47,276 nucleotides of DNA from an uncultured Sphingomonas sp. (GCA_913775025.1 CAJYJW010000237.1:1-47276), one strand, 5' to 3'; shown: positions 9,326-18,126, counted from the first letter of the stretch. Translations and numbers: made by a program. The notes: generated by a model not told the origin, from the letters alone.

Positions 9326-9916
9326 TTATGTCCTTGCAGTCCAAAGCCAGGGGGTGGCGCGCTGCTGCGCGGCCTCGAAACGGGAAATGTCGTCGCCATG
9401 AAGGGCGAGGATGCGGAGCGTGTCGTTCCAGCCCTTCAGCAGCGCCTCGCGCCGATCCTCGGCGATGGCGAATGGGATCGCGACGTCGCCGGCGGTAACC
9501 GTACGGGCCTCAAGATCGACGGAGATCGTGCCCCCTGCTTCGGCGATGCCGCGCAGCATGGCGACATCCGTCGCGTCGAGCCGGATCGGCAGCATGCCGT
9601 TGCGGAAGCAGTTTCCGTAGAAAATTTCGCCGAAGCTTTCCGCCACAATCACGCGGATACCGAGGTCGCCGATCGCCCAGGGCGCCTGCTCCCGGCTCGA
9701 TCCGCACCCGAAATTGGGGCCGGCGATCAGGATCGGGCGATCATTGTCCGTACCGATCGGAAAGCTCGGATCAGCGCGACGATCGGCAAAGGCATAGGCC
9801 CCCAGCCCCTTCTTCTCGGTGATGAGAAGGAAACGCGCGGGGTAGATGATGTCGGTATCGACATCCGCCTCGGGCAGCGACACCGCCTGGCCTGCAACGA
9901 CCGTCAGCGGGGTCAT
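9326..9916 (-). CDS. Aconitase-family hydro-lyase small subunit (LeuD-like), copy 1
   Basis: The 196-residue swivelling-domain subunit has [17 protein letters not shown] and [15 protein letters not shown], both LeuD hallmarks, and starts at an ATG overlapping the LeuC-like stop by four bases. With the large subunit it forms a [4Fe-4S] hydro-lyase. There is no leuA or leuB nearby and the context is catabolic, so a role in leucine synthesis is unlikely; maleate, citraconate or dimethylmaleate hydratases are built from the same subunits. The active-site loop [18 protein letters not shown] differs from that of the second copy (DAIIPSREMKAVSKTGL), which argues for different substrates. Family secure, substrate inferred. 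Confidence 0.85.
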   Translation of the reverse strand: MTPLTVVAGQAVSLPEADVDTDIIYPARFLLITEKKGLGAYAFADRRADPSFPIGTDNDRPILIAGPNFGCGSSREQAPWAIGDLGIRVIVAESFGEIFYGNCFRNGMLPIRLDATDVAMLRGIAEAGGTISVDLEARTVTAGDVAIPFAIAEDRREALLKGWNDTLRILALHGDDISRFEAAQQRATPWLWTART

Positions 9917-11286
9917 GCCGCCACCTGCCGCACATCGACGATGCGGCCGGCGATGGCGGCGGCAGCGACCATCGCCGGGCTCATCAGATGGGTGCGCGCG
10001 CCGACCCCCTGCCGCCCCTCGAAATTACGGTTGGAGGTGGACGCGCAGCGGGCGCCCGGCGGCAGCCGATCGTCGTTCATCGCGACGCAGAGCGAGCAGC
10101 CCGGTTCGCGCCATTCGAAGCCGGCGGCGGTAAACAGGTGGTCGAGCCCCTCGGCCTCCGCCGCCGCCTTCACCCGCATCGAACCCGGCACCACCAGCGC
10201 ACGCACGCCCTCCGCCACATGCCCGCCGCCGATCACGGCGGCGGCGGCGCGCAGATCCTCGATCCGCCCGTTGGTGCAGCTGCCGATGAACGCGTGGTCG
10301 ATCGGCAGGCCGAGCAGCGCATCGCCCGCCCGCAGGTCCATATAGCGCAACGGCTTGGCGAGCCGGTCGTCGGCCGGAATGACCGCACCCATCGGCAGCG
10401 ACTGGTCGGGGCTGGTGCCGAAGGTGGCGTGCGGCGCGATCCCATCGGCCGCGATCACGACCTCGTGATCGAACGCGGCATCGGGATCGCTGGCGAGCGT
10501 GCGCCAATAAGCGATCGCAGCCTCCCACTGCGCCCCACGCGGGGCACGGGGGCGGCCTTCTAGATAGGCGAAGGTCGTCTTGTCCGGTGCAACGATGCCG
10601 CTGCGCGCGCCCGCCTCGATCGTCATGTTGCAGAGCGTCATCCGCCCTTCCATCGAAAGCGCGCGCACTGCCTCACCGGCATATTCCACCGCGAAACCGG
10701 TACCGCCCGAAGCACCCGTTTCGCGGATGAAGGCGAGCGCCATGTCCTTCGCCGTTACCCCGGGCGCGAGTTTGCCATCGAAGGTGACGCGCATCGTACG
10801 CGCGGGCGCTTGCCACAGGGTCTGCGTCGCCATTACCGTGCCGCATTCGGATGCGCCGATACCGAAGGCGAGCGCGCCGAACGCGCCATGCGTGCTGGTA
10901 TGGCTGTCGCCGCACACCAGGGTCATGCCGGGCAGCGTGAAGCCCTGCTCCGGCCCGATGACGTGGACGATCCCCTGATCCCCGCCCGTGAGCGTCAGAT
11001 ATTCGATGCCAAACTCCGCGCAATTGCGCTCCAGCAACGCCACCTGCGCGGCGGCCTGGCGGTCGGCGATCGGCTGGTCGCGATCATGGGTCGGCACGCT
11101 ATGATCGGCTACCGCCAGTTGCGCGGCGCGGCGACGCACGGAGAGCCCGTCCTCACGGAGCGCCTCGAAACTTTGCGGCGTGGACACCTCGTGCAGCAGA
11201 TGCCGGTCTATGTAGAGCAGTGCCTTGCCGTCAGCCTCCGCCACGACATGCGCGTCCCACAGCTTTTCGTACAGCGTGCGCGCCAT
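9913..11286 (-). CDS. Aconitase-family hydro-lyase large subunit (LeuC-like), copy 1
   Basis: This 457-residue subunit carries the three iron-sulfur ligands C337 ([12 protein letters not shown]), C397 and C400 (PGCSLC), the [19 protein letters not shown] stretch at about 126-144, and the C-terminal [12 protein letters not shown] motif. It is close to the usual isopropylmalate isomerase length of about 466. The sequence [11 protein letters not shown] replaces the usual EVEHVLATQTL, a sign of divergence from isopropylmalate isomerase. The start at 11286 ([15 protein letters not shown]) fits the family; an upstream extension is rejected. It lies five bases after the deacetylase-like gene and overlaps its LeuD partner by four bases. 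Predicted role: hydration of a substituted maleate to a malate in the imide-type pathway. Confidence 0.87.
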   Translation of the reverse strand: MARTLYEKLWDAHVVAEADGKALLYIDRHLLHEVSTPQSFEALREDGLSVRRRAAQLAVADHSVPTHDRDQPIADRQAAAQVALLERNCAEFGIEYLTLTGGDQGIVHVIGPEQGFTLPGMTLVCGDSHTSTHGAFGALAFGIGASECGTVMATQTLWQAPARTMRVTFDGKLAPGVTAKDMALAFIRETGASGGTGFAVEYAGEAVRALSMEGRMTLCNMTIEAGARSGIVAPDKTTFAYLEGRPRAPRGAQWEAAIAYWRTLASDPDAAFDHEVVIAADGIAPHATFGTSPDQSLPMGAVIPADDRLAKPLRYMDLRAGDALLGLPIDHAFIGSCTNGRIEDLRAAAAVIGGGHVAEGVRALVVPGSMRVKAAAEAEGLDHLFTAAGFEWREPGCSLCVAMNDDRLPPGARCASTSNRNFEGRQGVGARTHLMSPAMVAAAAIAGRIVDVRQVAA

Positions 11287-11290
11287 ATTC

Positions 11291-12220
11291 TCAGTCCAGT
11301 TGCCCGTCGGCCGTCGCGGCGATCTGCGCGCCGGTGGCGAACCCATGCCCCGGCTGCCCGCCAAGCCATCGCAGCAGCCCCTCGAACTCGTTCACGCGAT
11401 AAGGCAGGCCGGTAATGTAGGGCGTAAGGTTCAGCGGCAGCATCCGCCCGCCGCCCGAGGCATCCGCCTCGGCTGACAGCCAGGTGAAGGCGTCGCGGAT
11501 CTGCTCGCAATAGCTGGCCATCGATTGCTGCTGCACGTTCAATATCTGGCGATCGGACAGCTCATGGTTGAGCGGCAGGTTGAGGAGCGGGCCGTGCGCC
11601 GTCGTCATGCGATAGGGCAGATCGTCATTCACCCAGTCGCAGGCATAGGCGAGGCCGGCCTCGGCGAGCAGCGCGGGCGTATCGAACGATTGCGACCGCG
11701 CGATCGACAGCCAGCCCTTCGGCCGCGTACCCGTCACCGTTTCCAGCGTATCTAGGCTTGCGGCAATCATCGCGCGTTCCTCCGCCACCGGCACGCCGGT
11801 CGCGATCGTCGCGTTCATGTCGGTCGCGTGCGCCACGATCTCATGCCCGGCGGCCACGATATCGCGTACCAGCGGCGCATAGCGTTCGGCGATGGCGCTG
11901 TTCATCGCGATACTGGCCTTCGCACCCACCCCGTCCAGCGCATCGAGCAGACGATAGATGCCGACGCGGTTGCCATAGTCGCGCGACGTATAATGGCGAT
12001 AGTCGGGATAGGCCGTCTGCATGTGGCCGGGGGCGAGGAAGGGCTTCGCGTTCGGCGTGATCGGAAACCATTCGAGGTCGATCACGATCCACGTCAGCAC
12101 GCGTTCGCCATGCGGCCAGACGAGCGGCTTGCGCGAGAACAGGTTGGACCAGCGGTACAGGCCGTGATCCATCCCCTCGGCGCGGTGGGCATATTCGAGA
12201 TATCCGGGATCGAGCGTCAT
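11291..12220 (-). CDS. Polysaccharide-deacetylase-fold hydrolase (PuuE / cyclic imide hydrolase-like), copy 1
   Basis: The 309-residue protein has a NodB-type fold but not the sugar-deacetylase signature. The usual TFDD is replaced by VIDLEWF (residues 47-52), and the second motif reads [12 protein letters not shown], with H131. There is no signal peptide, so it is cytoplasmic. This pattern matches the branch that includes PuuE allantoinase and cyclic imide hydrolases, which open cyclic amide or imide rings rather than deacetylate polymers. It is adjacent to and overlaps a paralogue (12217-13110), and the next upstream gene is an amidase. The start at 12220 overlaps the paralogue's stop by four bases. 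Ring-opening function is inferred from family and context. Confidence 0.75.
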   Translation of the reverse strand: MTLDPGYLEYAHRAEGMDHGLYRWSNLFSRKPLVWPHGERVLTWIVIDLEWFPITPNAKPFLAPGHMQTAYPDYRHYTSRDYGNRVGIYRLLDALDGVGAKASIAMNSAIAERYAPLVRDIVAAGHEIVAHATDMNATIATGVPVAEERAMIAASLDTLETVTGTRPKGWLSIARSQSFDTPALLAEAGLAYACDWVNDDLPYRMTTAHGPLLNLPLNHELSDRQILNVQQQSMASYCEQIRDAFTWLSAEADASGGGRMLPLNLTPYITGLPYRVNEFEGLLRWLGGQPGHGFATGAQIAATADGQLD

Positions 12221-13110
12221 GCCGCACCCCCCTTCGCCTGCGCGAGATAATGATCGGCGATATCGCCGGATCGGGTGATCCACGCGCGCCCGTCCGCCGC
12301 GATGTGGCGCAGCACTTCCTCGAACGGGCCGATGCGGTGCGGCTGGCCGATCAGATAGCTGTGCAGCGGGATGCACATCACCGTGCCGGAGGCGGCGCCC
12401 TCTTCGGCGAGCCGCTCATATTGCCGGATCAGCGTCTGCGCATATTCGCGCGGGCTCATGTTGTAGATGAAGAAGCCATAATGGTCGTTCACCTCAAGGC
12501 TGTACGGCATGGAGATGAGCTGCCCCTCGCGCGTCGCGACCGGCATCGGCTGATCGTCGTGGTAGAGATCGCACGTATAGGTCATGCCATATTCGGCGAT
12601 GAGGTCGAGCGTGCGTGGCGTGTGCGTCAGCGCGGGGGCGAGCCAGCCCTTGATCGTCTGCCCGGTCGCCTCGCGCACGGTGCGGATCGAATCCTCGATG
12701 ATGTGGCGCTCCTGCGCCTCGTCCATGCCGTAGCTGTAGCGCGTGTTATAGATGCCGTGGCTGAAGAATTCCCAACCAAGCGCATTGGCGTTGGCGACGA
12801 CCTCGGGGATATGCTGGCAGAGCGCCACGGAGAGCGACACCGATCCCTTGAAGCCGTGCTTTTCCATCATCTCGGCCATGCGCCAGTGGCCGACGCGATT
12901 GGCGTAATCGCGGTGCGAATAGCCGACGACATCCGGGTGCGGTTTCGGCCAGCTCGCCCGGTGCGGATTGCGCGGCGGATCGAGCTCATAATATTCCAGG
13001 TTGGGCGAGACCCAGACGGCGACCGTCTTGCCCTCGGGCCAGGCGATCTTCGGCCGGCCGCGATAGGGCAGGTAATCGTAGAGGCCGGGATCGGCTTCGC
13101 CCTCGCGCAT
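12217..13110 (-). CDS. Polysaccharide-deacetylase-fold hydrolase (PuuE / cyclic imide hydrolase-like), copy 2
   Basis: The 297-residue cytoplasmic protein is a diverged paralogue of the next gene. The TFDD motif is replaced by SPNLEYYE (around residues 35-42), and the second motif is WEFFSHGIYNTRY with H118, as in PuuE (SHGWRW-type). A conserved YSHRDYANRVGHWR segment has a counterpart in copy 1 ([14 protein letters not shown]). The ATG at 13110 was preferred over the GTG at 13113 because GGAGG lies seven bases upstream of the ATG; it overlaps the isochorismatase stop as TGATG. Two such enzymes in tandem suggest either two related ring substrates or a heteromer. Polymer deacetylation is unlikely, as there is no secretion signal. 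Confidence 0.75.
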   Translation of the reverse strand: MREGEADPGLYDYLPYRGRPKIAWPEGKTVAVWVSPNLEYYELDPPRNPHRASWPKPHPDVVGYSHRDYANRVGHWRMAEMMEKHGFKGSVSLSVALCQHIPEVVANANALGWEFFSHGIYNTRYSYGMDEAQERHIIEDSIRTVREATGQTIKGWLAPALTHTPRTLDLIAEYGMTYTCDLYHDDQPMPVATREGQLISMPYSLEVNDHYGFFIYNMSPREYAQTLIRQYERLAEEGAASGTVMCIPLHSYLIGQPHRIGPFEEVLRHIAADGRAWITRSGDIADHYLAQAKGGAA

Positions 13111-13790
13111 CACCGCGCCTCCAGCCAGTCGATTACCGTCTGCACCGGCTCCACGTCGGCATATTTGATCGCAAGATCGGTCAGGTTGGCGAAATGGAAG
13201 CTCTCATGCTTGTCAGCGCAGGTCTCGATCGGGACGATCGTGCGGTAGCCGCGCGACAGCGAATCCACCGCCGTCGCCCGAACGCAGCCGGAGGTGGAGC
13301 CGCCCGTCACCACCACCGTATCGACACCGTGATAGACGAGCAGCGACTGCAGCGGCGTCTCGAAGAAGGCGGACGGCATGCGCTTGGTGTAGATGGTGTC
13401 CTTCGGATCGATCTCGCAACGCTCGTCAAAGGCGTGGCGGCGGCTGCCATATTTGATGTTCTGCAGTGAATCGGGCGTGTCGGTGCGCGTGCCCCAAACA
13501 CCGCAATCGGACGCATCCTCGGCGTAGGCGACATGCGTCCAGACGACCGGCATCCCCTTCGCCCGCGCCAGATTCGAGATCGTGTTGGTATATTCGATCT
13601 GGCGCGGATCCGTTTCGTAGGCAGTCGCGAACTCGTCGATGCGGGTATAGGCGCATTGGAAGTCGACGTTCACGATCGCCAGCTTGCGGCCGAAACCGAA
13701 CTTCACCCGGTTGGGCTTGGCGATCGTCTCCTCGAATATCTGGCGCGCGGTCTTGTTGTCGCACACCATCTTCGTGCCGATGCTCGTCAT
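13110..13790 (-). CDS. Isochorismatase-family amidohydrolase (N-carbamoylsarcosine amidase / maleamate amidase-like)
   Basis: The 226-residue cysteine hydrolase has the full Asp-Lys-Cys triad: D43 in AIVNVDFQCAYT, K136 in IYTKRMPSAFF, and C169 in TGGSTSGCVRATAVDS. The TSGCVRATAVDS box is typical of N-carbamoylsarcosine amidase and related C-N hydrolases such as maleamate amidohydrolase and ureidoacrylate amidohydrolase; isochorismatase itself lacks the cysteine. It would hydrolyse a half-amide or carbamoyl group with release of ammonia, which is the step expected after opening of a cyclic imide by the two neighbouring PuuE-like enzymes. Its ATG overlaps the HMGL-like stop by four bases. The exact substrate is unknown. 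Confidence 0.83.
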   Translation of the reverse strand: MTSIGTKMVCDNKTARQIFEETIAKPNRVKFGFGRKLAIVNVDFQCAYTRIDEFATAYETDPRQIEYTNTISNLARAKGMPVVWTHVAYAEDASDCGVWGTRTDTPDSLQNIKYGSRRHAFDERCEIDPKDTIYTKRMPSAFFETPLQSLLVYHGVDTVVVTGGSTSGCVRATAVDSLSRGYRTIVPIETCADKHESFHFANLTDLAIKYADVEPVQTVIDWLEAR

Positions 13791-14752
13791 GCGAACGCTC
13801 CTTCCCTGGTGGTGGCCTTCGGGGTGGCCGGTACGAAACCCAGCGGCAGGCCCGCAAGCGGGGCGAAACCGTACAGCGGCTCGTCGCCCAACGCGGCGGC
13901 AACATGCTCGCGCACCGCGAACAGGCGATCGAGATCGATGCCGGTCCTCACCCCCATCGCCTCGAACATGAAGACGAGATCCTCTGTCACGATATTGCCG
14001 CTCGCCCCCGGCGCGAACGGGCAGCCACCCAGCCCGCCGAGCGAACTGTCGAACGTCGTCAGCCCCGCATCATAAGCGGCGAGCACGTTGGCGAGGCCGA
14101 GGCCGCGCGTATTGTGCAGGTGGATGCCGGTCAGAGCCTCTCGCCCCACCGCGCCCCACAAGGCCGCGATCATCGCCCTCACCGAGGCGGGATCGGCATA
14201 GCCAGTCGTATCGGCGAGACCCACCTCATCGCACCCCGCCGCCATCAGCGATTCCGCCAGGGCCACGACCTTGGCCTGCGGTACATCCCCCTCCAGCGTG
14301 CAGCCGAAGGCGGTCGACAGACTGCCTTCGAAATGCGGGCGCCGGCCTTCGGGCAGCGCGCGGATCATTTCCGCGATCCGCCGCGCATCGTCCAGCACCT
14401 GCGCGTGCGTCTTGCGCAGGTTGGCGAGGCTGTGGGCTTCGCTGCATGAAAGCGGCAGCGTGATCTTGTGCGCGCCTGCCGCCAGCGCATCCGCCGCACC
14501 GCGCGCATTGGGGACGAGGGCGGCGACCGTCAGCCCCGGCAAGGTCGTGGCGTAGCGCACGATTTCCGCCGTATCGGCCAGTTGCGGCAACAGCTTCGGC
14601 GGCACGAAGCTGCCAACTTCGATCTCGGTGATGCCCGCCGCCGCCATCTCGGCGATCCAGGCCTTTTTGGCATCGGTCGACATGATCGGCGCGATGCTCT
14701 GCAAGCCGTCGCGCGGGCCGACCTCACTGATCAAAACGTTCATGGCCGACAT
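13787..14752 (-). CDS. HMG-CoA lyase-like DRE-TIM metallolyase
   Basis: The 321-residue protein has the HMG-CoA lyase hallmarks: EVGPRDGLQ at 10-18 with the catalytic R14-D15, metal ligands in HLHNTRGLGLAN, and the mobile-loop cysteine in GGCPFAPGASGN. Members cleave 3-hydroxy-acyl-CoA tertiary alcohols such as HMG-CoA into acetyl-CoA plus a ketoacid. It is the first gene of the minus-strand operon, and its divergent neighbour is a class III CoA-transferase that could supply the CoA ester. Together they may form an alternative route to the free-acid lyase at 8470. The start at 14752 has AGGTAGG immediately upstream; the in-frame ATG at 14743 is an alternative. The class A operator lies 17 bases upstream. 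Confidence 0.85.
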   Translation of the reverse strand: MSAMNVLISEVGPRDGLQSIAPIMSTDAKKAWIAEMAAAGITEIEVGSFVPPKLLPQLADTAEIVRYATTLPGLTVAALVPNARGAADALAAGAHKITLPLSCSEAHSLANLRKTHAQVLDDARRIAEMIRALPEGRRPHFEGSLSTAFGCTLEGDVPQAKVVALAESLMAAGCDEVGLADTTGYADPASVRAMIAALWGAVGREALTGIHLHNTRGLGLANVLAAYDAGLTTFDSSLGGLGGCPFAPGASGNIVTEDLVFMFEAMGVRTGIDLDRLFAVREHVAAALGDEPLYGFAPLAGLPLGFVPATPKATTREGAFA

Positions 14753-14768
14753 TCCTACCTTGATCCGA

Positions 14769-14790
14769 ATTGTATTGTCTATATACCAAT
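14769..14790. promoter_or_regulatory. Class A operator in divergent promoter: ATTGTATTG-N9-CAAT
   Basis: ATTGTATTG (14769-14777), spacer TCTATATAC, then CAAT (14787-14790) lies in the 74-base gap between the two divergent catabolic operons. On the minus strand, TTGTTT and TACAAT about 18 bases apart could be a promoter for the HMGL operon that overlaps the site. One regulator here could control both directions. The same motif occurs at 6989 and 31149. Confidence 0.6.
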
Positions 14791-14826
14791 TAAAACAAAT
14801 GTGTCGAGGTCGCGGGGGAGCGGGTT

Positions 14827-16050
14827 TTGGGTAACGGATCGGGAAAGCTGCCTCTCGCGGGGATCAAGGTCGTCGAATTCAGCCATATGGTGATGGGGCC
14901 TTCGACCGGCGCGATCCTGGGGGATCTGGGGGCGGACGTGGTGAAGGTGGAGCCGATCGGCGGCGATCATACGCGCCGGCTGCTCGGGTCCGGATCGGGC
15001 TATTTCCCGATGTTCAACCGCAACAAGCGCAGCATCTGCATCGATCTGAAGGATGCGGGCGGGCTGGACGTGGCCAGGCGCCTCGTCAACGGCGCCGACG
15101 TGCTGATCGAGAATTTCAGGCCTGGCGCCCTGGAAAAGCTCGGCCTCGGGCCGGATGCGTTTCAGACGAGCAATCCTGGCCTGATCTATTGCTCCACCAA
15201 GGGCTTTCTCGCCGGTCCGTACGAGCATCGCTCCGCTTTGGACGAGGTGGCGCAGATGATGGGTGGCCTTGCCTATATGACCGGCCCGTCCGGCCGGCCC
15301 CTGCGTGCCGGCGCGTCGGTGATCGACATCACCGGCGGCATGTTCGGCGCGATCGGTATCCTGTCCGCCCTCCTTGCGCGTGGGCGGGATGGCGAGGGCG
15401 CGCTGGTCCGCTCCTCCCTGTTCGAAACGACCGCTTATATGGTCGGTCAGCACATGGCGCAGATGGGCGTCACCGGCCAAGCCGCACGCCCGATGCCGGA
15501 ACGTATCTCCGCCTGGGCGATCTACGATGTGTTCGAGACGGCCGATCCGTCGGAACTGCTGTTCGTCGGCGTCGTCAGCGACGGGCAGTGGCGCAACTTC
15601 GTGGAGGCCTTCGACCTGGGCGAGATCGGGCGCGATCCCCGCTTCACCACCAATAACGAGCGCGTGCTGGCACGCGACACGATCCTGCCGGTGGTACGCA
15701 AGATCATGGGCGAGCATAGCCGCGCCGCGTTGCTGGAGCGGCTGGAAAAGGCGGGCGTCGCGTTCGCACCGATAGCCCGGCCGGAGGATCTGTTCGACGA
15801 TCCGCACCTGAACGCCAACGGCGGGCTGGTCGATCTGACGCTGGACGACGGCCGGCCCATCCGCCTGCCCGCACTGCCTCTGGAGATCGACGGCGCGATT
15901 CCCGGCGTGCGGCACGATCTGCCCCGTGCCGGCGGCGATACGGAAGCGGTGCTGCGCGATTTCGGTTTCGCCGAGCCGGAGGTGTCGGCGCTGCTGGCGG
16001 GCGGGTCGATCGCATCGACCGCCACGGCCGGGGCACGGGCGGCGTCGTGA
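14827..16050 (+). CDS. Class III CoA-transferase (CaiB/BaiF family)
   Basis: The 407-residue protein has the family I-to-III boundary motifs LAGIKVVEFSHMVMGPSTGAI, NRNKRSICIDLK and ADVLIENFRPG, and the catalytic aspartate in RSALDEVAQMMGG (D139). Such enzymes move CoA between carboxylic acids, e.g. succinyl-CoA:citramalate or itaconate CoA-transferases. The predicted start is TTG at 14827, preceded at seven bases by GGGGAG. It opens the plus-strand operon, and its stop overlaps the next LeuC-like gene as GTGA. Context suggests activation of a hydroxy-dicarboxylate for the divergent HMGL-like lyase. The substrate acid and CoA donor cannot be read from sequence. Confidence 0.87.
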   Translation: MGNGSGKLPLAGIKVVEFSHMVMGPSTGAILGDLGADVVKVEPIGGDHTRRLLGSGSGYFPMFNRNKRSICIDLKDAGGLDVARRLVNGADVLIENFRPGALEKLGLGPDAFQTSNPGLIYCSTKGFLAGPYEHRSALDEVAQMMGGLAYMTGPSGRPLRAGASVIDITGGMFGAIGILSALLARGRDGEGALVRSSLFETTAYMVGQHMAQMGVTGQAARPMPERISAWAIYDVFETADPSELLFVGVVSDGQWRNFVEAFDLGEIGRDPRFTTNNERVLARDTILPVVRKIMGEHSRAALLERLEKAGVAFAPIARPEDLFDDPHLNANGGLVDLTLDDGRPIRLPALPLEIDGAIPGVRHDLPRAGGDTEAVLRDFGFAEPEVSALLAGGSIASTATAGARAAS

Positions 16051-17489
16051 CGCTCACCGCCGCCGCAGCTATCCGGCCGCCCCGCACGCTGGCGGACGCG
16101 ATCTGGAACACGCACGTCGTCGCCGCGATTGACGCGCAGACTGACCTCATCGCGCTCGACCGGCTTCTCCTGCATGAGCGGACCGGCGGCGTGGCGCTAA
16201 AAAGCCTCGACGATGCCGGCCGCACGGTGGCGGCGCCCGCGCAGGTATTCGCGACGATGGACCATATCGTCGATACGTTCACCGGGCGCAGCGACGATAC
16301 GCTGATGCCGACCGGCAAGGCCTTCCTGACGACGATGCGCGAGGGCGCGCGCAAGCATGGCATCACCCTGTTTGATCTGCACGACCCACGGCAGGGCATC
16401 GTCCATGTCATCTCGCCCGAGCAGGGCATCGTCCTCCCCGGTCTCACGCTCGCCTGCCCGGACAGCCACACCTGTACGCAGGGCGCGTTCGGCGCGATCG
16501 CCTGGGGCATCGGATCGACCGAGGCGGAGCATGCGCTGGCGACGATGACGCTCCGTGTCGAGCGGCCGCAGGACATGCGGATCACGATCGACGGCGAACT
16601 GGGGACGGGCGTCACACCCAAGGATCTGGCGCTGCACATCATCCGACGGCTGGGTTCGGGGGGCGCGAAGCGGCATATCGTCGAGTTCACCGGGTCGGCC
16701 GTCCGCGCGCTCGACATGGAAGGGCGCATGACGCTCTGCAACATGGCCACCGAACTCGCCGCCTTCGGCGCGATCATCGCACCGGACGAGACGACTTTCG
16801 CCTATCTGAAGGGTCGCCCGTTCGCGCCTGCCGGTGCGCAGTGGGAGGCCGCGGTGGCGCAATGGCGCACGCTGGCGACGGAAGACGGCGCACCCTTCGC
16901 CGCCGAGCATCACTTCGATGCCGCGCAGGTCGCCCCAATGATTACCTGGGGCACCAGCCCGCAGCACGGCATGCCGCTCGACATGGCCGTGCCCTTCTTC
17001 GAGGCGCTGGACGGGGCGACCGGCCGCGCGGACTATGATCGCGCGGTCGCCTATATGGACGTGACACCGGGCGCGCGGCTGGAGGGGGTGCCGATCGACG
17101 CCGCCTTCATCGGCTCCTGCACCAACAGCCGCGTCTCCGATCTCCGCCGCGCCGCCGCGATCCTGAAGGGGCGGAAGGTGGCGGCCGGCGTGCGGGCGAT
17201 CTGCGTGCCGGGATCGACACAGGTGAAGCGCGACGCGGAAGCCGAGGGGCTGGACGCGATCTTCCGTATGGCGGGGTTCGAATGGCGCGAGGCCGGCTGC
17301 TCGATGTGCTTCTACGCCGGGGGCGAAAGTTTCGGCGCGCAGCAGCGCGTCGTCAGTTCCACCAACCGCAATTTCGAGAGCCGGCAGGGGCCGGGCACGC
17401 GCACGCACATCGCCTCGCCCGAAACGGTCGCCGCCTCCGCCATCGCCGGCGCGATCGCCGACCCCCGCCGCTTGGAGGCACTGCCATGA
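16047..17489 (+). CDS. Aconitase-family hydro-lyase large subunit (LeuC-like), copy 2
   Basis: The 480-residue subunit has iron-sulfur ligands C358 (GSCTNSRVSDLR), C418 and C421 (AGCSMC), and a C-terminal SSTNRNFESRQGPGTRTH. It differs from copy 1 at core positions: PDSHTCTQGAFGAIAWGIGS replaces [19 protein letters not shown]. It has an N-terminal extension of about ten residues and insertions, so the two copies are not a recent duplication. The GTG start overlaps the CoA-transferase stop by four bases and its stop overlaps the LeuD-like gene by four. It probably hydrates or isomerises a different unsaturated dicarboxylic or tricarboxylic acid from copy 1. Confidence 0.86.
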   Translation: MTLTAAAAIRPPRTLADAIWNTHVVAAIDAQTDLIALDRLLLHERTGGVALKSLDDAGRTVAAPAQVFATMDHIVDTFTGRSDDTLMPTGKAFLTTMREGARKHGITLFDLHDPRQGIVHVISPEQGIVLPGLTLACPDSHTCTQGAFGAIAWGIGSTEAEHALATMTLRVERPQDMRITIDGELGTGVTPKDLALHIIRRLGSGGAKRHIVEFTGSAVRALDMEGRMTLCNMATELAAFGAIIAPDETTFAYLKGRPFAPAGAQWEAAVAQWRTLATEDGAPFAAEHHFDAAQVAPMITWGTSPQHGMPLDMAVPFFEALDGATGRADYDRAVAYMDVTPGARLEGVPIDAAFIGSCTNSRVSDLRRAAAILKGRKVAAGVRAICVPGSTQVKRDAEAEGLDAIFRMAGFEWREAGCSMCFYAGGESFGAQQRVVSSTNRNFESRQGPGTRTHIASPETVAASAIAGAIADPRRLEALP

Positions 17490-18100
17490 CGCCTCTCGTC
17501 CGGCTGCAATCGCGCGCGGCGCCTTTGATGCGCGACAATATCGATACCGACGCGATCATCCCCTCGCGCGAGATGAAGGCGGTGTCGAAGACGGGGCTGG
17601 CCGACGGCCTGTTCGCCGGCTGGCGTTACCGCACGGTCGGCGGGCGCGATCCCGACCCCGCCTTCGTGTTGAACGACCCGCGCTATGCGAACGCGCATAT
17701 CCTCGTCGCCGGCGCGAACTTCGGTTGCGGCTCCAGCCGTGAGCATGCGGTGTGGGCGTTGGCTGAATATGGCTTGCGCGTGATCATCGCCCCATCGTTC
17801 AGCCCGATCTTTCAGGGCAACTGCATCCGCAACGGCGTGGCGCCGGTGGTGCTGCCCGCCGATGCGGTGATCGCACTGGCCGTGCTGGTAGGCGCTGACG
17901 AGGCCGTGACGGTCGATCTGAAGACGATGACGGTTTCGGCTGCCGGCCAGGAGTGGTCGTTCGCGCTCGACGACGAAGCACGAATGATGCTGATGGAGGG
18001 CCTCGACGCGATCGAGCTGACGCGCAAGCGGCAGGCCGAGATCACAGCCTTTCGCGCCGCCGACGCCGCCGCCCGGCCATGGGTATATCTGCAGAAATAA
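17486..18100 (+). CDS. Aconitase-family hydro-lyase small subunit (LeuD-like), copy 2
   Basis: The 204-residue partner of the preceding large subunit has the LeuD motifs [17 protein letters not shown] and FSPIFQGNCIRNGV. The active-site loop DAIIPSREMKAVSKTGLADG differs from both copy 1 and standard LeuD. The start ATG at 17486 overlaps the LeuC-like stop by four bases, and TGGAGG lies eight bases upstream. A longer open frame beginning inside the LeuC-like gene is rejected. It ends this sub-operon; the 97-base gap after it holds a possible second promoter. Confidence 0.85.
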   Translation: MTPLVRLQSRAAPLMRDNIDTDAIIPSREMKAVSKTGLADGLFAGWRYRTVGGRDPDPAFVLNDPRYANAHILVAGANFGCGSSREHAVWALAEYGLRVIIAPSFSPIFQGNCIRNGVAPVVLPADAVIALAVLVGADEAVTVDLKTMTVSAAGQEWSFALDDEARMMLMEGLDAIELTRKRQAEITAFRAADAAARPWVYLQK

Positions 18101-18126
18101 ACCTGCCCGCGCACGCGAACGCTTGC

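Noticed and set aside
9326-11286. Leucine biosynthesis leuCD
   Set aside because: No leuA or leuB nearby; the genes sit in a catabolic operon with an isocitrate-lyase-superfamily enzyme, there is a second diverged pair, and normally conserved LeuC residues differ.
11291-13110. Polysaccharide or peptidoglycan deacetylases
   Set aside because: No signal peptides, TFDD metal motif missing, and the context is small-molecule catabolism; the PuuE/imide hydrolase branch fits better.
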